Shown in pieces: positions 24,401 through 39,400 of a DNA stretch of 64,000 bases (positions are counted from its first letter, which is position 1; every line of letters begins with the position of its first letter). The position numbers were made by a program, and so were the translations under genes. The stretch is taken from positions 84,753,684-84,817,683 of the forward strand of contig CM067082.1 of the NCBI GenBank assembly GCA_034008185.1, read 5' to 3'. The stretch comes from Gorsachius magnificus (lineage: Eukaryota > Chordata > Aves > Pelecaniformes > Ardeidae). Below the pieces are notes generated by a model that did no database searches, was not told the origin of the DNA, and was given only the letters and a program-made list of their open reading frames with translations.

Positions 24401-27400
24401 GTACATCTAAGACTTCTCTGTTTAACTGTTGCTATATATATATATTTATATATATATAAATATATATATATATTTAATTTGTTGAGATTGTTTTTATCCT
24501 GCCATGATTACAGTGTCCTGCTGTGCTTAAATCCTTAAGTCATCACAGCTATGGTATTCTGCTACAAAATCATCCCTAAAGCAGAACTACAGCCATAGTG
24601 ATCTACTATTCTTCACAGCCTTAGTAGAAAATAAATTAACCTTGGGAAAAGGAAATTTGGAAGTTTGTTTCCTTTTCTCTGATTAATTAGGGAATTAATT
24701 TCTCAAGAGGTCATTCTGTTTATTGTCACAGTCTGTAAATCAATATAACATTTTAATGTGATGATAGTAATAGGTACTGTAGCCCTTTATACGTTGAACA
24801 CAAAATACAGAGCTTTATAGCTCTGTATCATATTCGTGATACTCACTTTACGTGATAAAATCAAAAGAAAGATATGACATTTACTCATAACCTTCAGTGA
24901 AAGAAGTAGAATCAAGAATGAGTCTTCGTACTGTTGACTTTCACAAAATTAATTAATTTCATAAGGGAATTGATACCTTTATGTTTGACAACAGTACCAT
25001 CGGAAATTAGACTTTACAAATTCACCTGTTAAGTTATGATGATTTTTTTTCTCTGAGCACAATGAAAAAGAAAGCAATTTCTAGAGAAACAGAAACTTGA
25101 ACTGTAAACAAGGTTGAGAAATTCTGCTTGTGAAAATAACTGCAAGTGGAAAATGCAGTGATCTTATGTCATGTCTGAACAAAACATTGTTTCCATGTAT
25201 TTAAAATAAAAAAAAAAAAGAGGAGGAGGTAGTTTTCCTGTTAGTATCTAAGGTATGTCTACCTTTCTTCTGTTGGGCCAGATTCTGAGCTTGTAAGAAA
25301 TTAATCCACATACATTTGATTCTGCTCCTTTGGTCCTTATGGAAACCCCCCAGGTTCTTTGGGGAGAGAGGAGGGATGGTGCCCTCTGTTCCTTTTGTGT
25401 GTTCCGAATGCCACAGTTTAAGTGAGAAGAGTGGGAGGAGGGGACTTAATCTAGAAGACTTCTGGAGCACCTAAGAATATCTGTCACCACATCACATTCG
25501 AGTCTCAAGGCTTATATGTTTTTCTATCAGAAAACATGCAGATTTTAGTTTTCCATGAATTTTTTTTACCATGTTGCTTGTTATTTATTGTCATTCAGGA
25601 AGCAAGGTGATTGCTACATTTTTTTTTTAAGAAAAATCCTGTGAAAATGGTATAGAGGGTTGTTTCAGTTAGCTTACTAAAGTCTTCAAGACATTTTAGA
25701 TATGTGGAAAGAAAATTCCCACATAAGAATAACAAACTATATTTATTTTCTCTTGTTCAGTTTGTAGGGGTTTGAGGGATGTTCTTTTTAGTTCTGAAAG
25801 GTTAGCTATATGCCTTAAAATATTGTCAGTTAAAGATTTACGTGGTATTTTCAACAGTTTAAAAAGTTGAGTTCTTTGAATCACTCTAGGTGAAGTAGCA
25901 TATGTGAGTAGTAACCGTTGGTCTTACCACAAGATAGTTTTGGTCTGTCTGTGCAGGAAAGGTTTAAGATTGGTCTTCAGCAAAACCACTAAGAAAGAAA
26001 AAAAAAAAAAAAAAAAAAAAATCAAAGATCTGTGAATTTTTTTGTTGTTTTTTAATTTAGCTGTAAAACAGTGTGAATTTTAAGTTGATACCTGAGGTTT
26101 AAAGGAATACAGCTTATTTTCTTTTTAAGGCATTAGAAGAGAGAAATGGGTATTATATGCAGCAATAACTCGAGTGTTGTTCTTGTCTGAAACTGTGTAA
26201 TTCAGAGCTTTAAAGTACAAGAGTCGCATAGCGCTGTATTTTCCACAACTGTTAAGGAGTTTTATTCTTCTCCAGTTTTTGCTCACTTCAAATTATTTAT
26301 TTTACCTTAAAAATCTGAAATGCTTTAGCTAAAGCGGGAGTTTGAAAAATATAGCATTTCAAATTAATTACTTGAAAGTAAACTGATTCTGTTTGAGAAC
26401 ACTCTTGTCATGTTATTACACTTCTTGTCCAGTAGATGTTGCTGTACATACATAAAATATGAGATCATCTAACTATAAAATTCTACATCTGCACTTAACT
26501 GAGTATTTGAAATAACTTTTTCGGTATAATTTACTCTACTGTGTTCTCAGTAGACTCCACAGAAGGCTAGACCTACAAACAGGAAGACTATTAGTCAAAC
26601 CATGTTTTTCTTCAACTGTAACTGTCTCATGCAAAGTGTACGCACGTTCCTCGGTTTTCAAAGAAGCAAACTGTCCATGTAGATGATGATTATTTTGCAG
26701 AGTCTCTTTTACAGTTAGTTGGACTATTTTTAAAAAGCATTGTCAACAAAATGCTGTTCCAAAAAAAACCAAACAAAAAAAACCAAAACAAAACAAAAAA
26801 AAAACCAACCAAAAAACGACCAAACAAAAACCCCTCAACTGTCCCCCTCACGTTACAGTTCCAAACTGCCCTCATTCCAAGAAGTGTCTCCCACTTCACA
26901 CTTATGTCCTCCTCTGGGCAGCTTTCATGCTGAGACAATAGTTTCTTCATATAAACTTTATGCACAGTTGGACTATATATGTTTTACTTCTCACTAACAT
27001 TGCAGTGAGAATATTTTGACCTCATGAAGTTCGTACTGCTTGAGCTATTCTTTTATGCTTGTCTCTGACTTTGTCATAAGTAAGTGTTGTTCCTCAGAAT
27101 CAAACATTAGCACACTAACCTACAGTAAGTAGAGGCTATTGATATATATATAGTCTTTGCTTATGAGGTGCCATGAGTTAGTTTTTATAATTGCATCATA
27201 AACTCATTGGTTTTCACTCCTTCACTTTGAACCCCCCTTTTTCAGAATTATTTTAACAGTGGTTCTTGAGATACTTACTTATACTTTTCAATTTTCTCAT
27301 TTTCACAAGACTGCTGAAAAATCTGGTCAAATGGAAAGATCAAAGAAAAATGCTAGGCAAAGACAAAACGATTTCAAGGTAAGTTATGGGGGGGAAACCT

Positions 27401-30400
27401 TGCATTCTTTCAGTTGTCCTTCATAGGAAGATACTGTAGTTTGACCACCTTGAAAATCAAATTGTCTGTGTGCCCTTATGCGTCCTCCTTCTCTACTCGC
27501 TACCATGTGGAGCCACCTGTAAATCATACATTCCAAGCTCTTGTGTATAGCAAGTACATGGCTGCTTAAGCACATTGATATAGCTTTTTGCTTGATTTTT
27601 CTTTCCCTTATTCTGATGCAGAAAATGATTCAGGAAGTGATGCATTCTCTGGTAAAACTTATCCGAGGAGCTTTGCTTCCATTCAGCCTGAGAGAAGGAG
27701 AATCAAGACAATATGGTGGCTGGGAGATGAAATCTGAACTTTCTGGCCAGTGGCTAACACATGTTATCCAGACTGTAAGGTAAATGGACCTGTGGACCTA
27801 CAAAATGATGCTATTCCTGGAATATGTGTGGTTTAAGACACATTGCGTTATTTATTACATTAAATACCCTGAGTAGTGAGAATGTTAACATTTTCAAAAG
27901 TAGGATTACAAAACCATTACCTATGACAGATTTAGGATTCTATGTCCAAGTGTAATTAATAATGCATCATGATATAGCCTTATTATGTAATGATATATTA
28001 ATTTTTTTTCTGTAGCACCTTAGGAAAACATTTTAATAAAATATTTGCCTGGCACAGCATAGACACTCCATGGATGAAACAGGATTTGATTCTTTGGGGT
28101 AGAAAGCAATTGCAGTTATCTGCTTCATTTGCTACACATCTTCCTATCTCTGCAAAAATGGGTGTATCATTTTCAAATCATAATTTACTTTTACAGTTGC
28201 TTTATGGAGGGTGATACTCCTGTTTATAATGTCATTCTGCTTATAATGATATTTTTATAAACTTAGTAATGTGCACATCATTAATTACAAAATGTCTCAT
28301 TAACACACAGAATTCACTTCCATTTTTCTGTGGTGGATACAAGAATTGTCATTATCTTTTGGAAACTTGAGTAATACCTGGATATGATACTGTACTTTTT
28401 ATGTGTAGTTTTCAAAGTAGGTAACAAGCAAAGCACAGAGGAAGAAAAGAAGGGGTTATATATCACATATAGAAATTCTTATTGTGGATGGATACATACC
28501 TGTTCTCAAGGCTGTTTAACACTTTCCCAGTGTTGTCAGTTACATTATCTGTACTTCATTCAGAAAAAAATTTTCCATGTGTAAAGTTTCTTATTCTGGC
28601 TGAATCTTATGGAAAGCTTCCCATTTAAGAAGGCACTGACTTGGCATTTGATGAAAAGATGTAAAGGGACAAGGGAACAGGCTTTGGCACCAGTATTGCC
28701 CTTTTATGAGAAGTAATCGAACTTCACTCAAATTATAAAATTCTAGAATTTAACACTTGCACATCTGTAATATTGGCTTGAAGATTTAACCAACAGACTC
28801 TCTAAAGGTCGGTTATGCTTCAGAGTCCTGCCACCCGAGGTGTGATCCAGACTGAGGTTTTAGGATATGTGAAGGCTTTTATTCAGAGAATCTCCTCTTG
28901 CTTTCTGGCCACTTCCCTGGTAATGAACAACTGAACTGAGAGCTGAGGAAATTCTCTCTCCCTCCCACTCTTTTCCCCACCTCGTGTTCTTTACTGAAGC
29001 CTGTGCTGGCACTTTACCGAAGTGAGCTAGACTTTAATGCAAAGCAGTCAAACGTAGAGAAGAAAAAGGGCAATCTGGAGAAGAGGGACTGAACATACCA
29101 TGATAGAGTACTGACCACTGATGACCAGGTCAGAAATTTTTGCTGGTGCTGCAAGTACTTCTCTTTTCACACCCCCACACTCTTTGACAGTCTAATAAAT
29201 TCTTGTGACTCACAGCAACGATGGAGGTGGACTCTTATGAAGAGTCTACACATTGCATAAAAACCTTACTTGTTGCAAAGTTATGTGATAGCTTAAGTCT
29301 TATTTTTATAGTTCCTAATATTATGAAGCACATGATAGATTTTTGCTCTTTCTCAGTCATCTCAAATGATTTACCATTTTCTGCTTGTATTTAAGAATGC
29401 TAAAACTTAAAGAATTAGATGGGGCATTGGCATTACATCTGTGCAATCTTAATTTTTCTGCATGTCTATCTGTATCATATAGGTTAAAGTGGGGTGGTTG
29501 CACAGTCTTCCTTTTGTATCCCATTCTATCATTGCCCAGCTTAAGTAGGTTCCAGGGGATAAATTAGAGCTATGCGATAAGGTGAAGCCATTGTCAGCAA
29601 GAATTTTGTGTTGTGTAAACTTCTCACAGATGGGTACTTACATCCTGTGTTTCCTGGATGGCTGAGAGAGTGTGGATTTATGTAATCTACTAATTCAGTA
29701 GTTGTGCCCAGCAGAGAACAGTCTGGTTAACGGTGGGGGTTTAATAATTTACACCCAACACTGAGGGTAAGGAACTGAAGGCTACAGGTGGCTGATTGGA
29801 AATGTTCCACTTATTACTCAAACTTTTTTGTTTGTGCCTTCCTACTCCTGTTCTTTGGCATGTTCTAGTACCTGTGCTTTTCTCAGTATTAGCAGTAGGG
29901 CAAACAGTAATGACTGTATTTGAATTATCCTTGCTTAAATACCCAAGAATTGGATAAAAGCAGTAAACCTCACTTTGTGCCCCTAACTAAAGTATGAGCA
30001 CAACTGCAGCCTTTTAGTTAAAAGCTGAAATGCTATTCCTTGTAAGCAGCTGCTGTATTACTATTTCTAAAGGAAAAGATGGAAATTAATGTTTCCATCC
30101 TCAGCTGGTGATTTGTGCCTGGTCAGAGTTGGGAGCCAAACAGTGAATGAATTCACTCTTTGCTTTGCAGGTGATGCAGTAGCGGTATTTTGGCTCCTTA
30201 AATGTGTGTACTCTTGGCAATCTGATGCACAGCCTCATCACCATTTGTGGCAGCTTGATGGCTGTTACTGTTGTAAATGTGGGTAAACAATATCTGAGAA
30301 ACCCTGTTGTAGACCTAGGATTTGATCTAGGCATTCACCTAAAAACAGGAAAAAAAGCTACTTCTGCTCCAAAAGGATTATTCTTGAATTATAGGATGAG

Positions 30401-33400
30401 AGACAGATATGCAGAAGGGCAGGCGGAGAAGTGCAAGAAGACAGTAGGAAAAGTTGGCACATTGCTATGACATTATTGTAATGTTACAAAAAAAATTGTG
30501 TTTGCAAGCTTCTGAATTAAGCAAGTAATTAATCTTCTCTGAATGGGATAATCAGTTTTCAGACTCACTGTGGATGGAGCTATTGTATTCGCATACACAG
30601 AAAACATCTAGAAAATTCAATAAAGTTATATCAGCTTAAAAAAACCCCGCAGATTTACACTTCAGTCTAATTTTATTTGCTTTCCAGGCTTAGTTCTGAG
30701 TCTCTTACTGCACTCGAGATACCTAATGATATGCTTCAGATCATCCAGGATCTTATTTTGGACCTTCGTGTACGTTGTATTATAGTCACCTTACAACACA
30801 CAGCTGAAGGTAATAAAAGTCTCTCTGCTTACTATCATACTTTTTTGTCTCCGATTAGGCCAAATCATGTTGTGGAAGATAATCATGTTTGTTATAGATG
30901 TTGTAGTAGCAGTGGACTCCTCTGAGTTCTGTAGTATCTCGCAAGAGTTAATTTTCTGTCAGAAACGTGTATTTTGAGTCTTTTCTTCCCTTAGTCTAAC
31001 TGATAAAGTACTTTAGATCTGTTTCTTTTGAGTTGAGACAATTTACAATGCAAGTGATTTATCTCATGATGCAGCTTTTCCATATTGGAAATATTGTTTA
31101 TGTTCTTTTTTAAGATCATCTAGAAGTGAAGAATTAAATAAGCAATGCCCCACCCCCAATAAAGAAAATCCACAGCCTTTTATGAAGTATTTTAGTTGTG
31201 TGTTTTCCAAGGCCTTTTACTAATATTAAAATCCCCAGGCTTCCTACTGTGTAGCTTTTGCCATAAATGTCTGGATTGTCAAGGCCAGTAACACATTCTC
31301 TAAATGTAATGTGACTCTATGTGCATCAGAGGCCATTCTTCTTACCATCTTGTGTTCTACTTTGAAACCTGAATGTGAATGAAGTAAATCTTCCAGAAAT
31401 AAATGTGTCTCTTAAAATCTGAGGGAAGATTGACCTACTAATTCACTTAGCAGGGTTTTTTCCAAAAGACCGATTACCCTCAATGTTAAAAAAATCAGGG
31501 CTTTTTTAATCTTAAAATTAATCAGTTTTTAATCTTTAACATATGATTCATCATTATTTTGTATGCTGACACGAAGCTAAGTGTTTTACCCAAGTCTTAA
31601 GTGTGCTAAGTACAGATGGCTAATTAAGCAAATTTTTAAACGTTTGGTGACGACAAATCATAAAGGCTCTATTATTTGACACAATGTTGACACTAATTGT
31701 ATTCTTGGCTCTTAATTCTTTTATTAAATCCCATTTCAGTGTTAACATTATTTTTCTGCATTAATATCAACCAGTTGGCCATACAAGGTTGTCTTCTCTC
31801 TTTGAAACTCCTCAAGGAAAGTACTACTACTATTTCACATTTCACTGAAAGTATAGGAAGCCTCTTTGGCTTTTCTTCACCTAGCACAATTCAGATTTTT
31901 TTTTTTTTTAATGGCAGGTGAAAAAGATTTTTTTTTTAAAAAAAAAATAAAAATTAATTGTGACATGGGGATGTCATGTTAGACTGACTGCCCTCTGTCT
32001 AGGAATTGTGTGTGATTCTTCCAATTTCCTGACTGTTTCAAAGGAAAGAAGTATCTAGCATCTAAGCTCCGAACCATTTTGCTAACAATCCTTAGTTTAT
32101 CAAATCTCTGTGAGCTGTCCACCTACCTTCTCCAATGCAGTCCAGAGAGCTCTGATACATGATTAGTGATGAAGCTCTCAGCCAAAAAATCTTCTGTCTT
32201 ACTAGTTTTGCATACTTGTGTCGTAATAATAGCCCAGTTCATATCCAGAGTTTCTGCTTCTTACATCTTGATTACTGGCCACGTATGTTCTGTGGAGGAA
32301 CAACTCTTGTAGTAATCTGTACCTTAGATTTTTATAAAAGCAGATTTACCAGTCTGTTTGAATGATTCTCTGTTTGGTTTGAACATTCATACTTTCCTGA
32401 ATCAAAGGAGATCAGATCCCTTAAGAGGCTGGTATGTTACGTTGGCTGGATAATGTATCTCTCTCTCATTTAGCCAATAACATCAGCCTTCCTCGACTGC
32501 CGCTTCCATCCCCTATCTGCGAAGCAGTTTTGCATATTGGCTGGGCATCAAACACAAGAAGAGAAAAGATGTCTGCCTGTATGATACCTCTCATTCTATA
32601 CTGTTGCACTGTGTGCCTTATCTATGGGACCCTTTTTTTTGTTCTTTATCAGCTAAAGCAATTTGTGTATCTTGAATAAGTTTTTAGATAGGTTTTGGGT
32701 TTTTTTTCTGGACAGGACGAGGTTAATTTGGCCCTTGGAGAAACTGTTATTTTTAGGGAACCAGTGGAAGAACAGTTAATGGAAATTCTCATGGAGCTAT
32801 GTAAATGGATCTCAGATGTAGTTATATCTGTAATATATGTCAAAAAGGCTCCTCCTGGACTTGAATCTCTCCTCTATAATCTCTCTGAAATATGAGCTGT
32901 TTAGACTGTTGATAAAAAGTTCAATCTCATCTCTTGCTGTATATTTTAAGTTCATAAAGGCACTCAGATCAGTTAAAATTTTTAATAGAGCACTGTTAAC
33001 TATTTAAATAGGACGGATCTGCCCACGCACAGGGTTTTCTTGTTGTCTTATGATAAACACCATATACTCATGCTGGCCCTGAGATGCAGGCTGTGTTCTT
33101 TCCCTCTCATATGTGATCACTGGTCATAAAGGTCATGAAAGCCAAATTATGTGAATGCCAGACTAGGCAGGGGGTTTACATGAATGTATTTGACTGGAAT
33201 TTGGTGAGCAATGAAATATGAGAAAGAAATTTCTTTCTTTTGTATTTGTATTAGCTCAGAACAGAATGCAAAAGTGAGCAGCCACAAAAACATGTAAAGG
33301 CTGACCAGTGCAATATAAAGCCTTGCAAGAATATTTGTTGAACTAAGAGGTTTACTAAAAAAGGAAATGAACAGAGTAATTATTCTGCACAATCCTGGAA

Positions 33401-36400
33401 TACTTTTTATCCTCACTAAGCTTATACTTCCATGAGACGTAGAATTGCAGGGTATAACACCATAACCAAGCTTCTTAATTCAACTAATTAAAGCACCAAG
33501 ATAGTGAAGATACCTTTCAGGATGCATTAGTTACCCTCTTTTCTTAGATTTTGAGGAGAGACAGTAATTCACTGAATTTTTTTTCTCATTTAAAAGGGAG
33601 TTTCATGATGTACAGACAGTTCTGATGAGCAATATGTGTGTGAAAAACTGTATGTGAAAGCCCCTATGAACTGCACATAGTTCATCTTTGTTCTGTTTAC
33701 AAATCTATTAAGCCCCCCCCAAAAAAACAAGGATGCAGAATGCGTGCATCCATAGAGGAATTTTGTTTACAGTGCATGAGCTTTGGATTCACATCCTGAC
33801 TTAGCTCCTGTTAGCTTCAGGAAGTTGCCAGCTTCTGGGTAGCAGACAAGAGTGCTTTTTGTATATGCCTTCATGTATTTTTGAAGAAAGTCTAGCGCTG
33901 TGGATCCTTGACCCTGAGTGGGGACTCCAGGCCTCTTTTATAGTTATTAAATATGAATTATATGCTGTCCTTTCTGTCTTTGCTAAAATGCTAGGCAGTT
34001 GTTCTTTCATTTTTAATTAAGAGCTGGAGTATAATTGACTAGAGACTTGGATTCTTAAATGTGGTATTTTATGTTGTGATTAAAAATTTACAAAATAAAA
34101 ACAAACCCAAAGGCTTCACAATATTTCTTTAATTTTAAGCTTTCCAGTAAAAGATGTGCTTCATGCAACTCTTGCCATGTATCGCAGATATGCTTCTCTA
34201 TGTGGTGTCACCAGCATACCATGTATGAGTTCCATTCTTAGTCATTTGAGAATGCTGAAAGCTTTGAAGCTTTTAGTGCTATTTGCTTGTATGCCTAGTC
34301 ATTGCAGTCCCAATGTCTGTGGTTTATCTTTTCAAGTTCAAGGAGTTTTTAATAATGAAAATGAGTACCTTCTCCCTCCCCCCCCCCCCCCCCCCCCCCC
34401 CCTTCCCCCTCTTGCTCTGTCTTACAGATATAAAGAGGTTAGCTGAAAAGGAAGACTGGGTTGTTGACAATGAAGGGTTGACATCGTTGGTGGGTATCCT
34501 TACATGTCTTGTAGGCACTTTCTTTGCTGGATTTTTTTTTTCCAAGTGTAATGTTTCTGTATTCTCCAAAAATTGAATTATTTTGGACTTTGTCTATGTG
34601 TGTGCATACTGGTGTCTATAGTTTTATTAAAATTTGAAAATATAGGAAGATAAATAAAAAATGTTTTGTTTGGATGGTTACTTATTTACAGCACTCCTAA
34701 CAGATCTCATCACCAAACACAGTTATTTTTCTTTTTTTATTTGTGCTTCTCAAACTATTATGTCTGAAGTAAACTTAAGTGATAAAGGTACTACTAAACA
34801 GCAATATTTTTGAAGTTGCAAAACAGGAAAAAAAAAGCATGAATAAAAGCTTTGCAGATTTGTGCCGTGTATTGAGAGACAAAAATAAATAGGAATTGGG
34901 CATCAAGATATATAGCATGACTTTCTGCCTTAAGTAGGGTTATTTAAATGTATCAGTATAATTATTGCTGACCTCTAGCATGATTTTGCGGAGATAAACA
35001 ATAACTTTCATTGTTAAGCATCTTACTTTAGGGATGGTTTACTGAAGTAAAAAAATATTTTTGAGGTCACAAGTTCAGTTCACATCAAAATGCTTCATAA
35101 CTTAGTAGGCTCACTACCATGGAATTGGTCTGTAGCTAAATAAATAGGTCACTTATATGTTATAATGAGAAATTGAACTGAAAAGCAACTAATTTAGGAG
35201 ATTGCCTACACACAAACAACAAATGACTTGAAACCAAATTCAGATAAATTAGTGAGATGCTTTCTGGAAATACACAGTAATGAGTAATGCCTAAAACACA
35301 GCAAGCAAGTTGTAGGTGTGACTTAAAAACAATCTGCGAAAGCAGAAAGGGCCTGTGGGAGGGAGAGTTGCTTTGTGTATATTATCTGAGAGAATGCTCC
35401 ACAGACTTTTTTAGTTTTCTTTTTTGCTTCTATAAATACATGTTTGAAGTTGAGTAGGAGGGCATTAAGCAATCACAATAGACACATTGTAGGAAGGAGT
35501 GTTGTTGGGCAATTGTAGTATTATAACCAGATTTACAGCTTCTGGTCTTGGTTTCAGTTGCCGCTGACTTGGGCAAGTCCCTTAACATTTCTGTTTTTCA
35601 TTCTATTCATCTGTAAAATGGAGGGAGGAGGAAAGATCTTCCACAAAAGCTTTGTTTCTTTATTCTTTTGCTGTATCCTAACCCATCTTTGTTTAAAAAT
35701 GGCTTCAGTCTTTTTTGGATTTAGAAATCACCCATGAATTCCTTGTATATGCCACTTCCGTAGGTATCTTTTGAGGCCATGGTTGAGATGTGCCAAATTT
35801 TAATGGTGGCAGTTGGCTATGTTTTGTCATAGCTGGGTTATTTATCTACTAAAGTAGAGTTCATTGTGGTAATACTATAGCAAAAATTGTAGCAAAAATT
35901 AACCAGTACAAACAAGGGTCAGGCAGTCTCTTTGGGAATGTTTTAGTCTTGAGATAGAAACTGTATTTTAAGTTTGCAGGAAATACTGGTTGATAACCCC
36001 TTCAGCATTTATATTCCAGGTAAAAGATACAGTAAGACACAGAACCAACTTTCCTTGGTTTCATAATATCCAAAGGATAACATATCTGAACAGTTTTCTT
36101 CTCCTGAGGTGTGATGTTTTATTATGTGGAAACAAAAAAACCCAAGAGCAGCACTTTACTGCTGTTCTTTTTCTTTTAAGCAGGTCCAAAAATAATAAAT
36201 ACAGATTGTCTTAGTGGCTTTTTTAATGCTTTTCAGGTTGCCATGCAGGCATCACTTTCATGATCCGCCTCCAGCCTAGCATTTACAGAAATAAAAGTTA
36301 CTCCTAAGCCTAAAGTTGCTCATGTGCCATAAACTATCTACTGGATGAAAAGCAGGTTTACATGGCTTAGAAGCTTTTTTTTTGTCCACCTCTTTGACCC

Positions 36401-39400
36401 AAATCCAATAGGATGATGTCCCCCTAGAACAGTGATGCCTCTCTGCTTCACGTTGCTCTGTATAACAGCTTCCTGCCTAATACCAGCAGGCAGCCTCATT
36501 AAAATAAAAAAATAGGTGTGACTTAACAAGGAAGAGAGAAAGACAAGGAAAAACTGACTAACGACTGATGCTGTGAACTCGTTTGCACTTTCAGAGTGAA
36601 ACTGATACACGCATCAAGTGCTGGTACTTCAGGTTTGGAAACCTGAAGGTAAAAGAAAGCCCCCCAAACATGTGATAATTTTTTTTCTCCATGTGAAAGC
36701 AATTTCAATCAATTTTTCTTAAAAACCTTTTGCTGAAATAAACTGCAGAAATATCAGATATTCCAGGTGAAATTCTATCCCAGCTTAGATCAAGGAGGGG
36801 AGGAGGGGCGGTGTCACAGGCATCTGTAATGTAATTGTCATTATATGCTACCACAAACAAGATATAAAACTCTTACATGACCCTTTTAGAGGAAGCTGTT
36901 TGGTGTAGAAGGCTCTCAGATAAAAAAAAAAAAAGTACATTGATCTAAGGTAATATTTCTGTAGATAACTTAAGTACAAAAGTACATCCCTACAAAAGGG
37001 TCCTCTGGTAATATACAAATTGTGCTTTTATTTTATTTTTTTCCCTTATTTGTGATAATTTGGAAATAAAGAGCTTACCATGTGGCATTGAAGTTTTTAT
37101 ATATTTGTGTAGTATACATTTGACATGCTTATCTAAAGCTAACAAGTCATTTGCCTTTCAGCCATCCCAGTTTGAACAGTGCATTATCCATTCCTTGCAA
37201 TCTCTTAAAACTGTGCTGGACTGCAAACCTGGAGAGGCCAGCGTAAGTTTTGATTTATGCTTTTATTTTTGTTCTTTTTATGTAAATTACTGTTGGGTTT
37301 CAGAACAAGAACTTTCAGAGAATGATACAGGGGTGAAACTTTCCTCTTTGTTTTTTCCCTGTACACCCTTTTCACTGCTGCTAGCTTTTAGAATTCTGTT
37401 TGTGTTTCCTTTGTTGGGGTAATTGTGTGTGTATGGGGCAGATTGGACCTATATATAACTCTTTAAAGCTGTTCTTTTGAAAAAACCCTACTAGTGTCAT
37501 TTTCAGATGTGACTTTATTTACATGGACAAAAAAAAGCGGGGGGGAGGTCGCATTCCTAGGAATTATGCTTCACTCAGTGTTGCATCCAACGACTTCCAG
37601 AACTTGAATTCAGCTTTTTACTTCTGTAAATTTTATTATAAATCAGGAGTCCTGATTATCCCCATCCACTTAGTACCTTGAGGCCCTGACTGATTATGAT
37701 ACTGTTTTCTTTCAGGTTTCAGTGATCTAAGGAAGTCCCTTGAGCCCCTCTGTTTCTCTCTCCTCTCTTATTTTAATTTTTACGGGTAGCTTGTCTAGTT
37801 TCTTAATGAACATTATTAAAAGTAATCTGCGGTCCATAGTGTTGTACCCTTTTTGTTAGGGTACAAAGTTCTTTGATTATCCTGGGAGCTTTTGTTGCAA
37901 TTCCTTTAGCCCGCAATGATATGTATCACGTGTACTAGGTACTAGGACTTCTTTCCTTTTAATGTGTTATCTCCTCATACTTGTCAAACTGCTTATTGGG
38001 ACTTGTATTCTCTCTCACCATTTTCAAGGTGGGGAAAAGTTGAAACTGATCCATGAGAAAACACTCTGTCCCAGCAGCCATTCCTATAATTGTGTCATCT
38101 CTCTAGGGATAGGTTACTCAGGCCTTCCTTGAGAGTAAGGCCACGTGAAGCTGTTCTGCTGCAATAATATGCTTGCATCTTCAGGTTTTCCAGCAGCAGA
38201 AAACACAGGAAGATGTGTGCCAGCTAAGCATTGGGATCATGCAGGTAACTCGAGCACTTTTAAGTATGAAATTGTGAACACAAGCAATCAGCAAAAGTGT
38301 GTGCTTTGTACCCTACCCACCTCCCAAAAGGCAGCTTAAGTTGATGACTCTGTTATTCCTCTGATACACTCTGGGATACTGAGAAACGTTTGATTTTTAA
38401 AAGTATGTAGAGCTTACTCGCCGAATCTGATGATATCAAATCCTCAGAGGGTAAGTGACATATTCAAGTATTTTTACTGATTGTGACTGTTCAAGATTTT
38501 ACTGATGACAGACACGCTTGCTGAGCTGATGTCATCAAACATTGATATACTGCAGTAAAAGGAGCAATGCTGATTTTCATCAGCTCAAGATCTAGCTTTT
38601 AATTTTTCTATCAGAAAAAAATATTCTTTTTAACAAAATCGGGGGGGGGGTAAATATATTTGAAATTAGATAATAGCAAGTTTTAGGCTTTTGAACCATT
38701 TTTATAGTCTTCTCAAATAAGAAATCATGAGCCAAAGCAAAAAATGGATTTCAGTGATGCTTCTGCGATGTTTACTTGGGATCAACTGTTCAGCTTGAAC
38801 ACTTGAAAACTATTAACAATGCCTTCTTTGCAAATCAGCATATTATCACTGCATAATTTTAGCTGTGCATGATGAGAATCACTTAGGATTAATAACTCCA
38901 TGCTTTGCTACAAGTAAAGTGTGATGCATACAAAATTGAAAATATGCATTTAAAAGGTGTAACGAAAATGTTACTGTATTTATGTAAGGTTTAGGACAAA
39001 GAAAGGTGATGATGATTGTTCTGCTTCTGTTGATATAGTAAAAGTGAATTTAAGTTGGGTTTTTTGGTTTGGTTTTTAGGGGAGTTTTTTGGGGGTTTGT
39101 TGGTGTTTTTTTGTTGTTCTGGCAGAAAATGTAGCTCTTCCTTTATCGTTTCCTAGGTCTTCATAGACTGTTTGGAACAACTGAGCACCAAACCTGATGG
39201 TGACATAGATACAGCACAGTAAGTAAAATAAATAGGACCTAGGTGTAGTATTCTGAAATTGTGGGTGCAAATCTCAAATTTCAGTGGTGCTGTGGTTTTA
39301 TTCCGTCTGGTATTTCATATTTCTTGTGAATACTTTTGCTTCTGGTTAGTGATGCTTTGAAATAAGAGCAGATACTTTTTATGCCAAACAATTGAGGGAC

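Larger units (their letters stand above)
23184..27309 (+). other. EXOC2: EXOC2 intron, 4126 nt
   Basis: Contains an AT microsatellite (24433-24475), a 24-base A run (25998-26021) and a long A/C-only tract (26759-26834). No gene or clear retroelement body was recognised. Confidence 0.9.

Noticed and set aside
34156..34446. Open frame with a proline run
   Set aside because: It is the translated C25 tract read into exon J in the wrong context; the real coding part is 34428-34489.
36001..36030. Recursive-splice-like motif tttatattccag|gtaaaaga
   Set aside because: The pyrimidine tract and donor are weak, and the intron is only 2.7 kb, so stepwise removal would not be needed.
37060..37422. 120-codon open frame
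   Set aside because: It contains exon K (37162-37242) plus intron on both sides; only the exon is real coding sequence.
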